From Zopfochytrium polystomum (Eukaryota > Chytridiomycota > Chytridiomycetes > Chytridiales > Chytridiaceae): a stretch of 64,000 nt of DNA. Position 1 is the first letter of the stretch. Each line of letters starts with the position of its first letter. Below are positions 10,748 to 21,880 of this stretch, piece by piece. The notes beneath the pieces were generated by a model. The model searched no databases. It worked only from the letters and a program-made list of their open reading frames with translations, and was not told where the DNA came from. Position numbers and translations under genes: made by a program. The stretch covers positions 1-64,000 of the forward strand of contig JAIVFJ010000265.1 in NCBI GenBank assembly GCA_025765615.1, given 5' to 3'.

Positions 10748-10857
10748 AGGGTGTGTACCCGAGTAGCCAAGGTTTTTCTTTCGAGTGGCTCCGCCCCACG
10801 GGGGCCAAGTCGTCAAATTGTCGTTCGTTGTGTAGGTGATGATTCGTGTATTAATAC

Positions 10858-10865
10858 TATATAAG
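10858..10865 (+). promoter_or_regulatory. TATA-like box upstream of eIF5
   Basis: TATATAAG within AT-rich DNA, about 225 bp before the eIF5 start codon. Position and orientation fit a core promoter. Confidence 0.4.
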
Positions 10866-11088
10866 CACAGCGACGACGCAGCGCTTCACCACCACCACCA
10901 CCACCATTATCGTCATCCCAACCCCTTTTCACAAGCCCCACCCCGCCCTCGACGATCAATCTTCCCCCCACCAGCATTCACCAGTCCATGCTTGTAATCG
11001 CCATCAGCGCCACTTTTGCTGCTGAAACTTCTCCTCCTCCGCCCACGATCCTCTTACTCCCCCCCCTCGGCACCCCGCAGCATCCACA

Positions 11089-12357
11089 ATGTCCGCCGCC
11101 CTCGTCAACATTGGCGGCGACGCCAACGACGCCTACTACCGCTACAAGATGCCCAAGCTGATCGCAAAGCGCGCCGGCAAGAGCACGGCGCTTCCCAACA
11201 TGGCCGCGGTCGCAAAGTCCCTGGGCGTGCCGCCGTCGTTCCCGGTCAAGTACTTTGCCATCGAACTCGGGACGCACGCGACGATCCAGCCCGAGAAGGA
11301 CCGGTTCGCGATCGGCGGCGCCCACGACGCCGCGAGGCTGCAGGCGTTGCTGAGAGACTTTGTCGCAAAGTTTGTGCTGTGCCCGACCTGCGGGAACCCC
11401 GAGACCCGCCTCGCCGTCGTCGCGAGGGACGACGGCGTCCGCAAGGACTGCAGGTCGTGCGGCGCCGTCTCGCTCGTCGACCCGCGCCTCAAGCTTTGCG
11501 CGTTCGTGCGTCAGCACATCAAGAAGACGACGAAAACCGTGCTGAAGGTCTGTACGCTTGGAGCCAGAAACGGCGGCAGCGGAAACAGCGACGACGGGGC
11601 CTCGTCGTCTTCCTCCTCGTCCTCCTCTTCCTCTTCCTCCTCCTCCGATGACAGCGACAACGACGACGACGACGACGACTGGGCGCTCGACACTTCGTTC
11701 AACAGCGTGCTACAACGCAGACTCGACTCGATCGCGGCCCTGTCCCACGGTAGCGGCGACAGCCCGGCGGCGCCAGAGCAGCTCGGCAGCGCAGTCATCG
11801 CCACAGGCACCACCGGCGGCGACCCCGTCGACCGTTTCGCTGCGGCGCTCGCGGCAGCGACGCCCGACGCGGCCGACATCCTCGCGCTCGCAACGCAGCT
11901 CGGCGTCCTGGGCAACCCGCGCGCGTGCGGCGTCCTGGCCGCCCACCTCTTTGGCGCCGATGACAAGACCAACACCGCCGCCGCCCTCACGCCGGCCATC
12001 GTTTCGCGCCACGCGTCCCTCCTGCGCTCGTTTGCGCGCGACGCGCCGGCGCAGGCGGCGCTCCTCGGTGCCGTCGAGCGGGTCCTGTGCCGGGGCCGAG
12101 ACGCGTCGGCGTCGGTGTCGGCGACGTCGGTGCCGGTAGTGCTCAAGGCGCTGTATGATGCCGAGCTGCTGGACGAGCAGGTGGTCCTGGACTGGGCCTC
12201 GGAGGCATCGGCGTCGGCGCCGGCGGTAACGGTACCGGGGGAAGCTGTTGGGCGCGAGGACCACGAGAAAGTGGTCCGCGCGTCGCAGCCGTTTGTGCGC
12301 TGGCTGCTCACGGCCGAGGAGAGCGACGACGACGACGAGGAGGAGAACGAAGAGTGA
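11089..12357 (+). CDS. TIF5: Translation initiation factor eIF5
   Basis: Single exon, 422 residues. eIF5 is the GTPase-activating protein for eIF2 in the 43S/48S complex and acts in the cytoplasm. The N-terminal domain begins ALVNIGGDANDAYYRYKMPK, where the Arg in YYRYKMPK corresponds to the essential arginine finger. PPSFPVKYFAIELG follows, then the zinc-binding domain with FVLCPTCGNPET and DCRSCGAVSL (two Cys pairs). A Ser/Asp-rich linker (about residues 160-205) precedes a C-terminal W2/HEAT-type domain ending with the acidic tail DDDDEEENEE that normally contacts eIF2-beta and eIF1. Length is close to fungal and animal homologues (about 400-430). The protein is acidic and Ala-rich in the local style. 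The start follows a C-rich leader and matches the family start. Confidence 0.95.
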   Translation: MSAALVNIGGDANDAYYRYKMPKLIAKRAGKSTALPNMAAVAKSLGVPPSFPVKYFAIELGTHATIQPEKDRFAIGGAHDAARLQALLRDFVAKFVLCPTCGNPETRLAVVARDDGVRKDCRSCGAVSLVDPRLKLCAFVRQHIKKTTKTVLKVCTLGARNGGSGNSDDGASSSSSSSSSSSSSSSDDSDNDDDDDDWALDTSFNSVLQRRLDSIAALSHGSGDSPAAPEQLGSAVIATGTTGGDPVDRFAAALAAATPDAADILALATQLGVLGNPRACGVLAAHLFGADDKTNTAAALTPAIVSRHASLLRSFARDAPAQAALLGAVERVLCRGRDASASVSATSVPVVLKALYDAELLDEQVVLDWASEASASAPAVTVPGEAVGREDHEKVVRASQPFVRWLLTAEESDDDDEEENEE

Positions 12358-13104
12358 CGAACTCATAGGTCGTCTTTTCCTTTCCGTGTTTTCGTCCTTG
12401 GCGGCTTCCTTTTTTTTTTCTTCTTTGTGTGATTTGGGCTCGCTGAGGGTTTGTTGTGTCGCCAATACATGTTACCTTTGATTTTAGTTACGCACGATTT
12501 TGAAAGTATCGGTGACAGCGGCGCCGAAATGAGGCGATTTGGCAGGGAATGAAAAGAACAGGCTGTATTGTGCAACACGGCCGCAGCAACTTGCTGGTGC
12601 CCATCATTCCGATCAGTCATCTTCACCGTCTGCGGAACACTTCAACAAAATCCGCCGCCCCTGCTCCCTTCTGTAAATGTAATTTCGGTGCTCGCACCAC
12701 GTACCCCGCTCTCACACTCAAGCCCGAGCAAGCAGCCGTCCTCCCAGGATGGACTGACGGCGTTCGTGGCGGTGTCGTGGAGACGGGTGTTTGTGGTGGC
12801 GGTGGATGCACGTGATCCGCGACTGCGACTGGAAAGAGGGCTGTCAATGACCAAAAAAGGGTAAAAACAACCCACTTCGTTTTCATCTACGAGCGCGCAG
12901 ATCCCCAGTCCAGCTGTGAGCCGGCCGCTATGCAGGAGGGGGTAAAGGACACCAAGCTCGCAAAAATTATTATGTCATTGGAGCTTCTGGCTCTCTCCCT
13001 CTCTACGTCCGTCGGTCTCGTGAATGAATGGATTGCTGAGCGGAAGTTGGGAATGTTTGAACCCAGCGAAGGCGAAGGTGACAGACACAACCTTTCCTTC
13101 AAAT

Positions 13105-13154
<50 letters not shown>

Positions 13155-14127
13155 TGTGCCTTTTGCCATTCTCCAGCTCGGCGTCGGCCACCTGGTTAAT
13201 GCGGTCTTCTTTGTTTTCCACAAACACACAGATTATTTTGTTTTTATTTATTTTTATTTTGTATTGTTTGTTTTTGCATTACAGACCTTGCTGGACGCCG
13301 ACGACCGTCTGCTCTAAGGCCGGCCGTACCAGTCGGGATCGTCAAAGCCAATGCAATAAAAGTTAAGCCTCCCCTTCCTTCAGTCTCAGTGGCACTGAGA
13401 CTGAAGGTGGGCAAGGCACCGCAACGGCTCGTGTCTCGGCTTCGGCTGTGTGCGGTTTGCCACGCAGGTCGAAGCCGACGAAGCTGTCGAAGCGTTTCCA
13501 CGGGGTCTCGAGTGAAGGGCCGAAACCAGGCAGGTTCACGGCGGCGAGAATCCTCACGGAAGTCTTCCTCGGCGGGCCCGGCACCGTGCAAGTCTCGTCT
13601 TTCAAGTTTGCTCAATACAAACACTGAAAGGCTCGACTTCAAGTGTAACGGCTTAAGTGGTAAAGCGCCACGGTGGATCCCGGAGCTACGGCTTTGTGGA
13701 GATGGCCACTCTGGAAGAAGCCTTAACGGCTTTGCCAGCGGCTGAACGGGACAGAAGTCGCACGGGCGCCCGTTAAAAATAGATCGAGGGTCTCGCGGAT
13801 ACCACGCGCGACCGAACCATATTGTGCCGTCGCTGTGAACACTTCACGACCAGGGATGTTGGGACCAAATATTGAGGTCCGGCGGCCTCACACACCTTCG
13901 GGATCCTCTTTCTTGCCCGGCTCCAGAGCTGCGGCTGGTAGGAGGTATTCCCTTGTGTCACCGACCGAGAAGGCGCGGATGTATCCGAGGCCCTCGTGGC
14001 TGGGGGGAGGGAACCCCGGCCTTTTAAAAAACGGCATCCACAACGCCCCCACCCCAACCTTGGTGCACCTCCCAGCTCATCCCCATCACCGCCGAACCCG
14101 CCCCCCACCCCCCTCCCACAGAAAATT
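12358..14127. other. Intergenic DNA, no gene supported
   Basis: Overlapping short open frames exist on both strands, but none shows a domain or splice structure I can defend. It contains a (CT)n tract and, at about 13330-13760, a GC-rich block with internal near-repeats. The last 60 bp are C-rich and end CCCACAG before AAAATTATG. This could be a splice acceptor for an untranslated 5' exon of the next gene. Confidence 0.4.
13107..13153. repeat. (CT)n microsatellite
   Basis: About 46 bases of alternating C and T. Confidence 0.95.
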
Positions 14128-15018
14128 ATGCGCATCTACGCAAGAACCCTGGACCCGCACCACCCGCACCTGCTCACCATCGACGACGTGCTCCCCGTCG
14201 ACACGGTCGCCAGGCTCAAAGCCCTGCTTGAGGCCGCGCTTGCCGAAGCCGCCGCCGCCGCCGCCCCGGCCGCCGCCGCCGACGACGACGAAAAAGAAGA
14301 GGAAGAAGAAGAAGAAGAAGAACAAGAGTCGTTCCTGGTCTTTTCGGGCCGCCGCATGGACGAGGCCAGGACGCTCGGGGACTACGGCGTGTCGCGGGAG
14401 TCGACGGTGCATCTGGTGGTCAGGCGGACGAAGAAGAAGCCGGTGGCGCCGGTGACCGGCGAGCTGACGACGTCGACGACGGGGAAGACGGCGGAGGCGG
14501 CGGCGGGGGCAGGTGGCGGTGATGGTCGTGGCGACGGCGACGGTGGCGCAGGCCCACCGAGCGGGAGCGACGGGGCGGTTGCCGCGCAGGACGCACGCGA
14601 TGGCGGCGGGCAGAGCCGAGTCGAGAAGAGCGGCGGCGGCGGCGGAGCGGACCACGACGACGACGACGACGACGACCGGCCGGTCGAGCTCCGCCTGCGC
14701 GGCGCTCTCGGCGACTGGAACGAGCTCGGCGGCGCGCGCGGCGGCACGACCGTGCGGGAGGTCAAGGCGATGATCGCGGCGTGGGGGCGGGGGTGGGCCG
14801 AGGTGGCGGGCGCGAGGGGGGCTGTGTCGCACGAGGAGGACGCAGAAGCAGCGGCGGCGGAGGCGGCGCGGTTGGCGGCGCGGGGCCCGCGGGCAGCCGA
14901 CGTGCACCTGATATTTGCCGGCAGGATTCTGAACGACGACGCGAGGACGCTGGCGTCGTACGGCATCCGGCGAGGGTCGTATCCGTTGACGTTGGTGTGG
15001 CGCGTTAGCGGAGGGTAA
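14128..15018 (+). CDS. Tandem ubiquitin-like protein with C-terminal Gly-Gly
   Basis: Single coding exon, 296 residues. The start MRIYARTLDP aligns with ubiquitin's MQIFVKTLTG. The first domain continues to LVFSGRRMDEARTLGDYGVS and STVHLVVRR (ubiquitin: [20 protein letters not shown] then STLHLVLR). It carries an Ala-rich plus Glu-rich insert at about residues 37-68. A Gly/Asp-rich linker (about 105-190) leads to a second domain starting VELRLRGALG and ending LIFAGRILNDDARTLASYGI, LTLVWRVSGG and stop. The protein therefore ends exactly after the Gly-Gly of the ubiquitin tail (LRLRGG), so it could in principle be conjugated without processing. Architecture recalls ISG15 (two domains) rather than RAD23 or polyubiquitin. 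Function is unknown; no close relative is recognised. Confidence 0.8.
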   Translation: MRIYARTLDPHHPHLLTIDDVLPVDTVARLKALLEAALAEAAAAAAPAAAADDDEKEEEEEEEEEQESFLVFSGRRMDEARTLGDYGVSRESTVHLVVRRTKKKPVAPVTGELTTSTTGKTAEAAAGAGGGDGRGDGDGGAGPPSGSDGAVAAQDARDGGGQSRVEKSGGGGGADHDDDDDDDRPVELRLRGALGDWNELGGARGGTTVREVKAMIAAWGRGWAEVAGARGAVSHEEDAEAAAAEAARLAARGPRAADVHLIFAGRILNDDARTLASYGIRRGSYPLTLVWRVSGG

Positions 15019-15832
15019 GATGAGGAGTCCCGGCGCGAATGAGTGAGTGAGTGGCCCCCGGTTGTGATACTGCTGCCACGAGTTATTGGTTTGCTTTTGT
15101 GCTTCCCCGTTGCTCGTAACAGATTTGGCCCCGCAGTTGCTCCAGAGGTAACGCTGGCAAAACCCCAGCCGCTCAAAAAAAAAAAAAAAAAAACAAAAAA
15201 CAGACTACGCTTCAAAGGAGGACGACGAGGAAAGCACTCTGTTTTATGTCCAGTCTCTGGAGCAGGTGCTCGCCCGCTTCCAGCTCTCTTCATCAAGTGA
15301 AAGTAGAAGAAAGAACGAAAAAAGACGTCAAGAAAGCACGAAAGGGTAAAAACCAACACAAAACACCACACGCATATTGAGCAACGCAAAAGGGAAAACA
15401 TGGAAAGTACAAGCGGCTGAGATAGAGCGGCAGTTCGCCGAAAAAGCACGAACGAATACGACGATTTGGCGGGGTAGGGTTCGGGGATAAGGAGAAATGA
15501 GAGGATAGGATACAGCAGGGCGCTTCGTGAACAACGCAACCCTCGGACGCAAGGGTTACACCTTCAAAAAAGAAAACACACCACGCGCTTGTTGAGGCTT
15601 CAGAATGGGCAAAAAAAAGGTGGTCCAAGAATGGAAGGGTGGGAGGGACAGGGCGGGAAAAAAAATCTACGGCAGCAAACAGAAAAGAGAAAGAAGAGAA
15701 GGTTACGTGCAAAACCAGCGCACGGGGAAACCCTGCCCAGTCTTCACGAACCCCCGTATCCTCGGATACTTGCTTGACCCGTCAAAAACACATCGATGTA
15801 GCCCATCGTTTTCGCAAACAACCGGGGTGAAC
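15019..15832. other. Intergenic DNA between convergent genes
   Basis: 3' flanks of the tandem-UBL gene and the kinesin gene. Contains an A-rich tract (15175-15200) and A/G-rich DNA at 15300-15710. No coding signature. Confidence 0.6.
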
Positions 15833-18800
15833 TCAGTTCTTCTTCAGGAGGCTGACGTACCAGCTCGACCTCTTGCTGGCAGCCTCGGCAAAGTCGCTTT
15901 CGTCTTCGCCTGACATGCCCGCAGCGGCGCCACCTCCACGCAACGGCTTGGCGATGCGAGAAGAGTAGAGCCAGCTGGTGGGCTGCGGGTTGGCGGACCG
16001 TGCCTCTTGCAGCTTCTCCCTCATGGTGGCCAGCTGGGCCTCGAACTTTTGGTTCTGGAGCTCCAACTTTGTTTGGGTGTCGGCAAGGAGGGCCTCGAGG
16101 TTGGAGACGCGCTCGGAACGAGCGACCAGCTTGCGCTCGGCGACTCCGAGCTCCTTTTTGATGGAGGCGTTCTGCTCGACGAGCTGGCGCTGGACGTGCG
16201 TGAGCTGCTCAAGGTTGCGCTCGAGGAACGCCATCTTCTGCTGCTGGGCGCGCGAGTTGGAGTTGCGGAGGACGGTGTTGTACTGCTCACGAGTCTCGTC
16301 CAGGGAAATCTCGAGCTCAACAACCTTTTCGCAACGGTTTTGCAGGTCGCGCATGAGCTTCTTCTTCATAGCATCAAACTCGCCAAGCTGCTGGCCCATC
16401 TTTTGACGTATCTTGTCCAGCTCGTCGGACCTGGGAATCGCGTCCGTGCCCGCAGCAGCGGCGGCTGCCTTGGCAGAGTCGAGCTGAGACTTCAGGTCCT
16501 CGTTGCTGCGTTGAAGCTCCGAAAGCTGCAGCTGCAAGCCGCTGACTTCCGTCTCTTGCCTTGTAACAGCGGCCTTGAGGGTCTCGATCTCCTTCTCCTG
16601 CGCACCTTTCCTTGTGGCGTATTGAGCTTCAAGCTTGTTCTTGATCTCCTGGATCGTGCTGGCCAGCTCGACACCGCCGCTCTGCTCTTCCTCGCGGAGG
16701 GTCCTCTCAAGGAGCTCCTGGTACTCGCTCTCGAGGGTAGAAACCTTCGCCTCCGCCTCCTCGCGTCGCTTTTTGGCAACCGAGGACTCTTCCTGAGCGA
16801 CACGGAGCTTGGTAGTAAGATCCTCGATGGCGCGGTCCTGACCAGCCAAGAGGGTCTTGGCTTCGACCAGCTCGATGTGCTGAGCAGCAATCTCATCCGG
16901 GTTGCTGGGGGGTTTGGAGTTGGCAGCGTCTTGGTGAACCAGTTGGCTGAGGTTCAGACGAATCTGCTTCTCCTTCTCGGACATGAGGGCAGTGGGGTCA
17001 AACTCGGCCATCATCTGGGCCATCTTCTCCATCTTCTTCCTCTCCTTCTCCTCGGACGGGTCGGCAGGGGCAGGAGCGGCAGCCTTCGCGGCCTGAAGCT
17101 CGACAATCTGAGCTTTGAGAGCTTCGATTTCCTTGTTCAATTCGGTGTTTGCCTCCTTGAGGCTGTCTACGACAATGACGCCCTCCTTGTTCTCGGACGA
17201 AAGCTTCTCGAGCTCCAGCTTCAGCTTGACAAAGTCCTCAGCCATTTGCTTGTTCTCCTTGGTAACCTCCTCATCACGGGTCTTCAAGAATGCTAGCTCT
17301 TCGGCCGCAGCCTCGGCACGGGCCTTCTCCGACTTCAGGGCGGCCTGGGCCTCGGCGTACTGATCTGAGAGCTCGCTCTCGCGTTTCAGGAATTCCTCCC
17401 GCTCGTCTTCGGTGAGGGGAGCGGCGGGAGTGGAAGAACGCTCCTGGGTCACGGAGGGAGGAATAGCAGAGGCCGCGGGAGCCGGGGCGCCGTCCGCAGT
17501 CGGGAGGCCGGCAGGGGCGACGGCCCAGTCCGCCTGAGCGACAGAGCCACCTGCACAGAGGATCGTCAGGACAAATGGAAACAACTAAATTAATGAAGAC
17601 CGTGGAACATACCCGAACGCCAGGTCTTGACTTCAGTCTCAAGGGCAGTCACATAAGTTTGAAGGGTGCTCACGTCCTGCTTGACCTTCTTCAACAGGTT
17701 CTTGAGTTCGGCCGGGCTGAGTTCCGCGTTGACCTTGGCTTTGTTCTTGATGGTCTTGGCGCGCATACCAAAGCGAAGGGTGCTGAGAGTTTCAGCCTCG
17801 TTGAAGGACGACGGGGAGCAGTTGATAATAAGGGTTGTGCGAGAGTTGCCACCAAGCGATTCTTGCAGGATACGAGTCAGCTTGGAGTCGCGGTAAGGGA
17901 TGTGGGAGGACTAAAAGCCAAATGAAAGCAATACGTTAACATTAATGAGATACAATATGGCATGAATAACGGGTGCAGTACCTTTCCGTCCGTCAGAGCG
18001 TTGATCACCATGCCGAGGGCCGAAAGCGATTTGTTGATCTTCTTCGCCTCCTCAAGCGTCTGGCCAGTGGCACCGGTCTTGCCAACCTTCTCGGAACCAG
18101 CCAAGTCGACGAGGTAAAGCTTTCCGGTGCGACTGCTGCCATCAAGAAGGTTCTTGAGGCTGACTTGGATGACGAAGATAGAGTGACTGCGAGAACTTTC
18201 CGCATTCATGTCTACATTGAAAGGAAAAAAAGAACGTTGAACAAGGTGGGAAATGTTTGAAATAGAAGTCCAAATCCTACTTGTCGATGCAACGACACGA
18301 GCATCCTGTCCACGCCGCATGGCATCGTACACTTCATCGACAGATCCGACGAAGACTTCCAAAAGACCCTTAACATAGACACCTCGGTTCTTCTCTTCGT
18401 GAATCGGCAGGTTGTCCTGCGAAGCTATTGATTTGATACAGTTATGTGATCCACGGTTACGGACTTTCATTTTTCCATGGAAGCAGAGGGACTGCACTCA
18501 CGGTTGAGAAGATCCTTGATTTTCTCCATGTAAATTTCCATGTAAGAAACTTTCACGGTGAATTCCAGGTTGGGAGGGGCCTTGAAGATGGTGTCGAAGA
18601 TGCTTTCAACGAGACGAGGGGTAAGACCCTTCACTTCGTCGCTTTCCATGTCGCCCTTTTTTTTGGAGTACGATATATTAGGGGGAAGGCATGATACAAG
18701 TAGCTACGACGCGTACCATCATGGTGTGGGTTTTTCCACTGCCCGTTTGACCGTAAGCAAAAATGGTTCCGTTGTAACCCCGCATGACATCTGCCGATCG

Positions 18801-19182
18801 GGCTAGTCAGACATCAGACACGTACAACAAGGGAGACAGACCCTCAATAACGGCGCCGGCCGCGTAGTCGAAGACTTGCTGCTGGGTGGTGCTCCAGTCG
18901 AAGATCTTGTCGAAAGCGAAAGTACCAGGGTAGTCCTTGCTCTAAGAAATGATTAGAACCTGTGTAGGTGTGGGTTGAGGACCTGTAAGGCAAATAAACG
19001 CACTTCAAACTTGACAGTGGTCATATCAGTGTCAAAGGAGACGATCGGCACGCCGCCTTCAGAGATCTCCCTCTTGTTTTGAGGTCTGAACCGGCAGACG
19101 ACTCGGATGTTGTCTGAAGGCCAGAAGGTTTAGGATTGGGGCTGGCTCACAAGTTCCACAAGAGTTGCAACTGACCGCCCAT
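15833..19182 (-). CDS. Kinesin-1 heavy chain
   Basis: Nine coding exons: 19176-19182 (only 7 nt), 19004-19113, 18842-18941, 18717-18790, 18502-18655, 18281-18424, 17982-18211, 17614-17910 (donor could sit one base lower, at 17613; phase fits 17613) and 15833-17550. They sum to 944 residues with consistent phases. A plus-end microtubule motor. The motor domain starts [16 protein letters not shown] and has P-loop GQTGSGKT, switch [12 protein letters not shown], switch [19 protein letters not shown] and [18 protein letters not shown] neck ([20 protein letters not shown]) leads into a long heptad-rich coiled-coil stalk from about residue 400 to 860. The tail contains [10 protein letters not shown], the IAK auto-inhibitory and microtubule-binding element of kinesin-1, and no light-chain-binding signature that I can see, which fits fungi. 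Length matches fungal kinesin-1 (about 930). Confidence 0.95.
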
Positions 19183-20710
19183 TTTCTAGGTAGGATAAGA
19201 ATGGATTGGATGCGAGTTGATTGACGTAGAGGCGCCTGGACTAAGACAGGAGGAAAAGGAAACGGAAGGCTGCTGAGGATGAGCGATGGGGGTGGAGAAG
19301 GGCTGTTAGAATCAATGTGGAGATGGGAACGCGCCCCCTTAAAATTTTTGGGGCAAATGCGAAAACGAACGCGCACGCTTCTCACAAAATCGTGATCGAA
19401 CGCCGCAAGTTCGCCCCTTCCGATCGCTTGTGCATATGACTGGTAGTCTCACCCACCGCAAGAAACACCACGGTGGGAGGGACTTACAAGCGCACCGATC
19501 AATGGCTCTGCGTCCCCACAAGCAAGCTCCCCACGACGTCCTCCTGCTGCCGCCTCGCCCGCAGCATTTGCATTCCGCATCGTCGGCTGTACCGCTGTAC
19601 GCGTGGGGACCCATCATCGCCCCTGGCCACCGCCCGCCGTCGCCGTCTGCCGCCGTCTGCCGCCGTCTGCCGCCGCCGCCACCGCCGCCACGACCACCAC
19701 CACCCCCATACTCGCTCGCTCGACTCCCAGCCAACAACGTACCTGGCGAGCCGAAAAGGAGGAAGAAGACGGACAAACAACAAGGAGCGTCGTTTTTTTG
19801 TTTTGTTTCCTTTTTATATTTATTTGTTGTTACTTTTTTGAGTTGATCTTGGTCGGTTGTTTTCCTTTTCTCTTTCTTTCGTATTTTTTTTTCCTCAGAT
19901 TTTGACTCTCGTTCTTCGTGGTTCTCTTTCCCTCGCCCTGTCTCTCTGGCCCTCGCCACATGGGATTTTTCCCTTCAAAATTTTCGCCATTTATTATTAT
20001 TTTCGATCAATTTTTTGTTTTGTTCCCTCCCTGATCGCGAAAAAAAAAAAAGAAGAATGCGGGAGCTGATTGGGCTGCTGCAGACGGGACCAGACAGAGA
20101 CATAGACAGACGGGTACCCCCCCAAAAACGGCAACTCTTAAATTCACACACATGCCGTCACCCGTTTTTCATATGAAAAAAGGTAAAATTGTTTTTCATT
20201 CTCCTTGCATTGGCGTGATACTTGTACAGCGACCACCACCACGCAAGCGACGAAATCGGTTCGGAAAGTGTGCTGTACATGCAGTAATTCAAACTTATCG
20301 AATGGTCTCCGAAAAAAATAGTTTGGATGTCAGCCAACATTTTCGCAATACTATTTCAAAGAATTTTTACAAATGTTGATCAAAGGATCAAAATTAAAGT
20401 TGGAAAGAACTAATTGTGAAGCCGAGAAACATTAATTTGTTCTTGGTAAGTGCCTATCCCATTTTTCTTATGTAATGAATAAAAAGAGAGAAAAAACAGG
20501 AAAATGAGAAGCAATGGAGGTTACCATCTCGAAGAAAGTGTTGAAGATTCAAATAATGAAATCAAGAATATTATTTTATCAGTAAGAGGTCGTTTCAAGT
20601 AGAAAAGGCAGAAAAGGTTTTTGAGCAAACAAGGAAATGTTGTTCCAAGTGCCCTTCCCATGGACTGGCACATGAGCAAGTGAAAAAATAGAAGAAAGAA
20701 TTTTTTCACT
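19183..20710. other. Upstream of kinesin; low-complexity and AT-rich DNA
   Basis: C/T-rich and (GCC)n-like DNA at 19620-19720 gives spurious Pro/Arg frames. From about 19800 the DNA becomes T-rich, and from 20150 to 20710 AT-rich without a gene. GC drops at the border of the mobile-element region. An arm related to the fold-back element (GAGGTCGTTTCAAGTAGAAA) is seen at about 20586-20606. Confidence 0.5.
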
Positions 20711-20766
20711 GGCGGAGACAGACCACCCCCAAGGAGACGGACCACCTCACGGACAGAGTGAATTAG

Positions 20767-21068
20767 CTGAATTAGCTCAATTAAAGAAATAGAGCAAGAT
20801 TAGCTGTGGCAAGGAAATGGAGGAAAATGTTTCCTCCATTAAGTTTTCAGCCAATTAAATCTTTTATTCCCCAGTAAAGATTTCTGCCTTTTCCACTTGA
20901 AACGATCTCTAAGAGGCCGTTTTAAGAGGCCGTTTCAAGTGGAAAAGGCGGAAATCTTTATCGGGGAAGAAATTATTTGATTGGCTGAAAACTTAATGGA
21001 GGAAACATTTTCCGCTATTTCCTTGCCAGAGCTAATCTTGCTCTATTTCGTTAATTGAGCTAATTCAG
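20767..21068. repeat. Fold-back inverted repeat of about 300 bp
   Basis: The left arm (about 20767-20915) and the right arm (about 20925-21068) are nearly perfect reverse complements with a spacer of about 10 bp. The outer ends are CTGAATTAGCTC and GAGCTAATTCAG, the inner parts CTTTTCCACTTGAAACG and CGTTTCAAGTGGAAAAG. This is typical of a MITE or fold-back element and could form a long hairpin. Confidence 0.85.
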
Positions 21069-21072
21069 ACAA

Positions 21073-21534
21073 ATGAACTTGCCCGTGTTCGCAGCAGTTG
21101 TCTCATCGTCCTTGTCCGCCGCGCTCAATGGGTATGCATCAGCAGTTGCAGCAGTCTCCGATGGACGCTCCCACCCACCGGAGAGAACGCGAAAGTGGAG
21201 CAGTCGTATATCACAGTGGCTGGAGGTTGAGAATGACACTTCGTTTGATAATGGCTGGTACTTTGATATGTTCCATTGCACTCGCAGATCATTCGATCAG
21301 ATTGCCAGCTGCATCGAAAACAACTGGCTAAGAACCCACGGATGGCTGACTGCGATTAACTCAGTTTTTGACATGCGAGCCAGGACAGCAGTCACTATGC
21401 ACTACCTCTGCCACTCTGGCTCCCTTGTTCCTCTGCAGACTTTTTCGGCGGTCATCTACTCTTTTTCTTTGGTGGAGCGTCCAAGGTTCCGATTTCGGCT
21501 CCCTTTTTCGGGGTCTTGGCTGGATGAGTGGTAG
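21073..21534 (+). pseudogene. PIF/Harbinger-like transposase fragment
   Basis: The middle of the frame, W(Y)FDMFHCTRRSFDQIAS followed by RTHGWLTAINS and RARTAVTMHYLCHSGSLVPL, resembles the region before the DDE domain of PIF/Harbinger transposases (F-R-M-S-R-x-SF-x-x-L, then R..I..E.R.A..L..L..G.S). The catalytic domain is absent; after about 21450 the frame runs into unrelated DNA. Assignment is from motif memory. Confidence 0.4.
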
Positions 21535-21880
21535 CGTTCCTTGTTGGTGCTAGGAGGATTGGGGTCACTGAGGGCGGCGCGGCTTCTGGGTTGACTGACA
21601 TGGCGTTTCCTAAATGAAAAAGGTGCAAAACAGCACTGACCAGCTTGGAACAACAATTTCCTAGTTTGCTCAAAATCATTTTGCGCCTTTTCCACTTGAA
21701 ACGACCTCTAAGTAGAAATAGCGGAAAATTGATAGAGGAAAGAAAACATTTGATTGGCTGAAAACCTAATGGACGAAACATCTTCCTCTATGTCCTTGCC
21801 TGAACTAATCTTGTTGAGCTAATTTAGTTAATTTGTGGTGGTTGGTGGTCAGTCTCCGCCTCTTATAATATTTTTCTTAG

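Larger units (their letters stand above)
10697..11088. promoter_or_regulatory. Shared divergent promoter region (DUF687-like gene / eIF5)
   Basis: 392 bp between two start codons pointing apart. It contains a (TG)n tract (10709-10743) next to the minus-strand gene, a TATATAAG box at 10858-10865 on the plus strand about 225 bp before the eIF5 ATG, and C-rich DNA downstream of it. Confidence 0.5.
20711..21860. mobile_element. Candidate DNA transposon with terminal inverted repeats
   Basis: The left end GGCGGAGACAGACCACC (20711) is matched by the reverse complement of the right end, GGCGGAGACTGACCACC (21844-21860). Inside are a long fold-back structure (20767-21068), a PIF/Harbinger-like transposase fragment (21073-21534) and a third copy of the fold-back arm at about 21680-21830. 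No target duplication is visible next to the ends (CACT versus TCTT), so the borders may be degraded or the arrangement composite. Confidence 0.45.

Noticed and set aside
14086..15539. Minus-strand frames opposite the tandem ubiquitin-like gene
   Set aside because: Low-complexity reverse reading of GC-rich repeats with no domain.
15978..17296. Plus-strand Leu-rich 429-codon frame
   Set aside because: Antisense of the kinesin coiled-coil exon; the Leu pattern comes from the Glu/Lys/Gln codons of the real strand.
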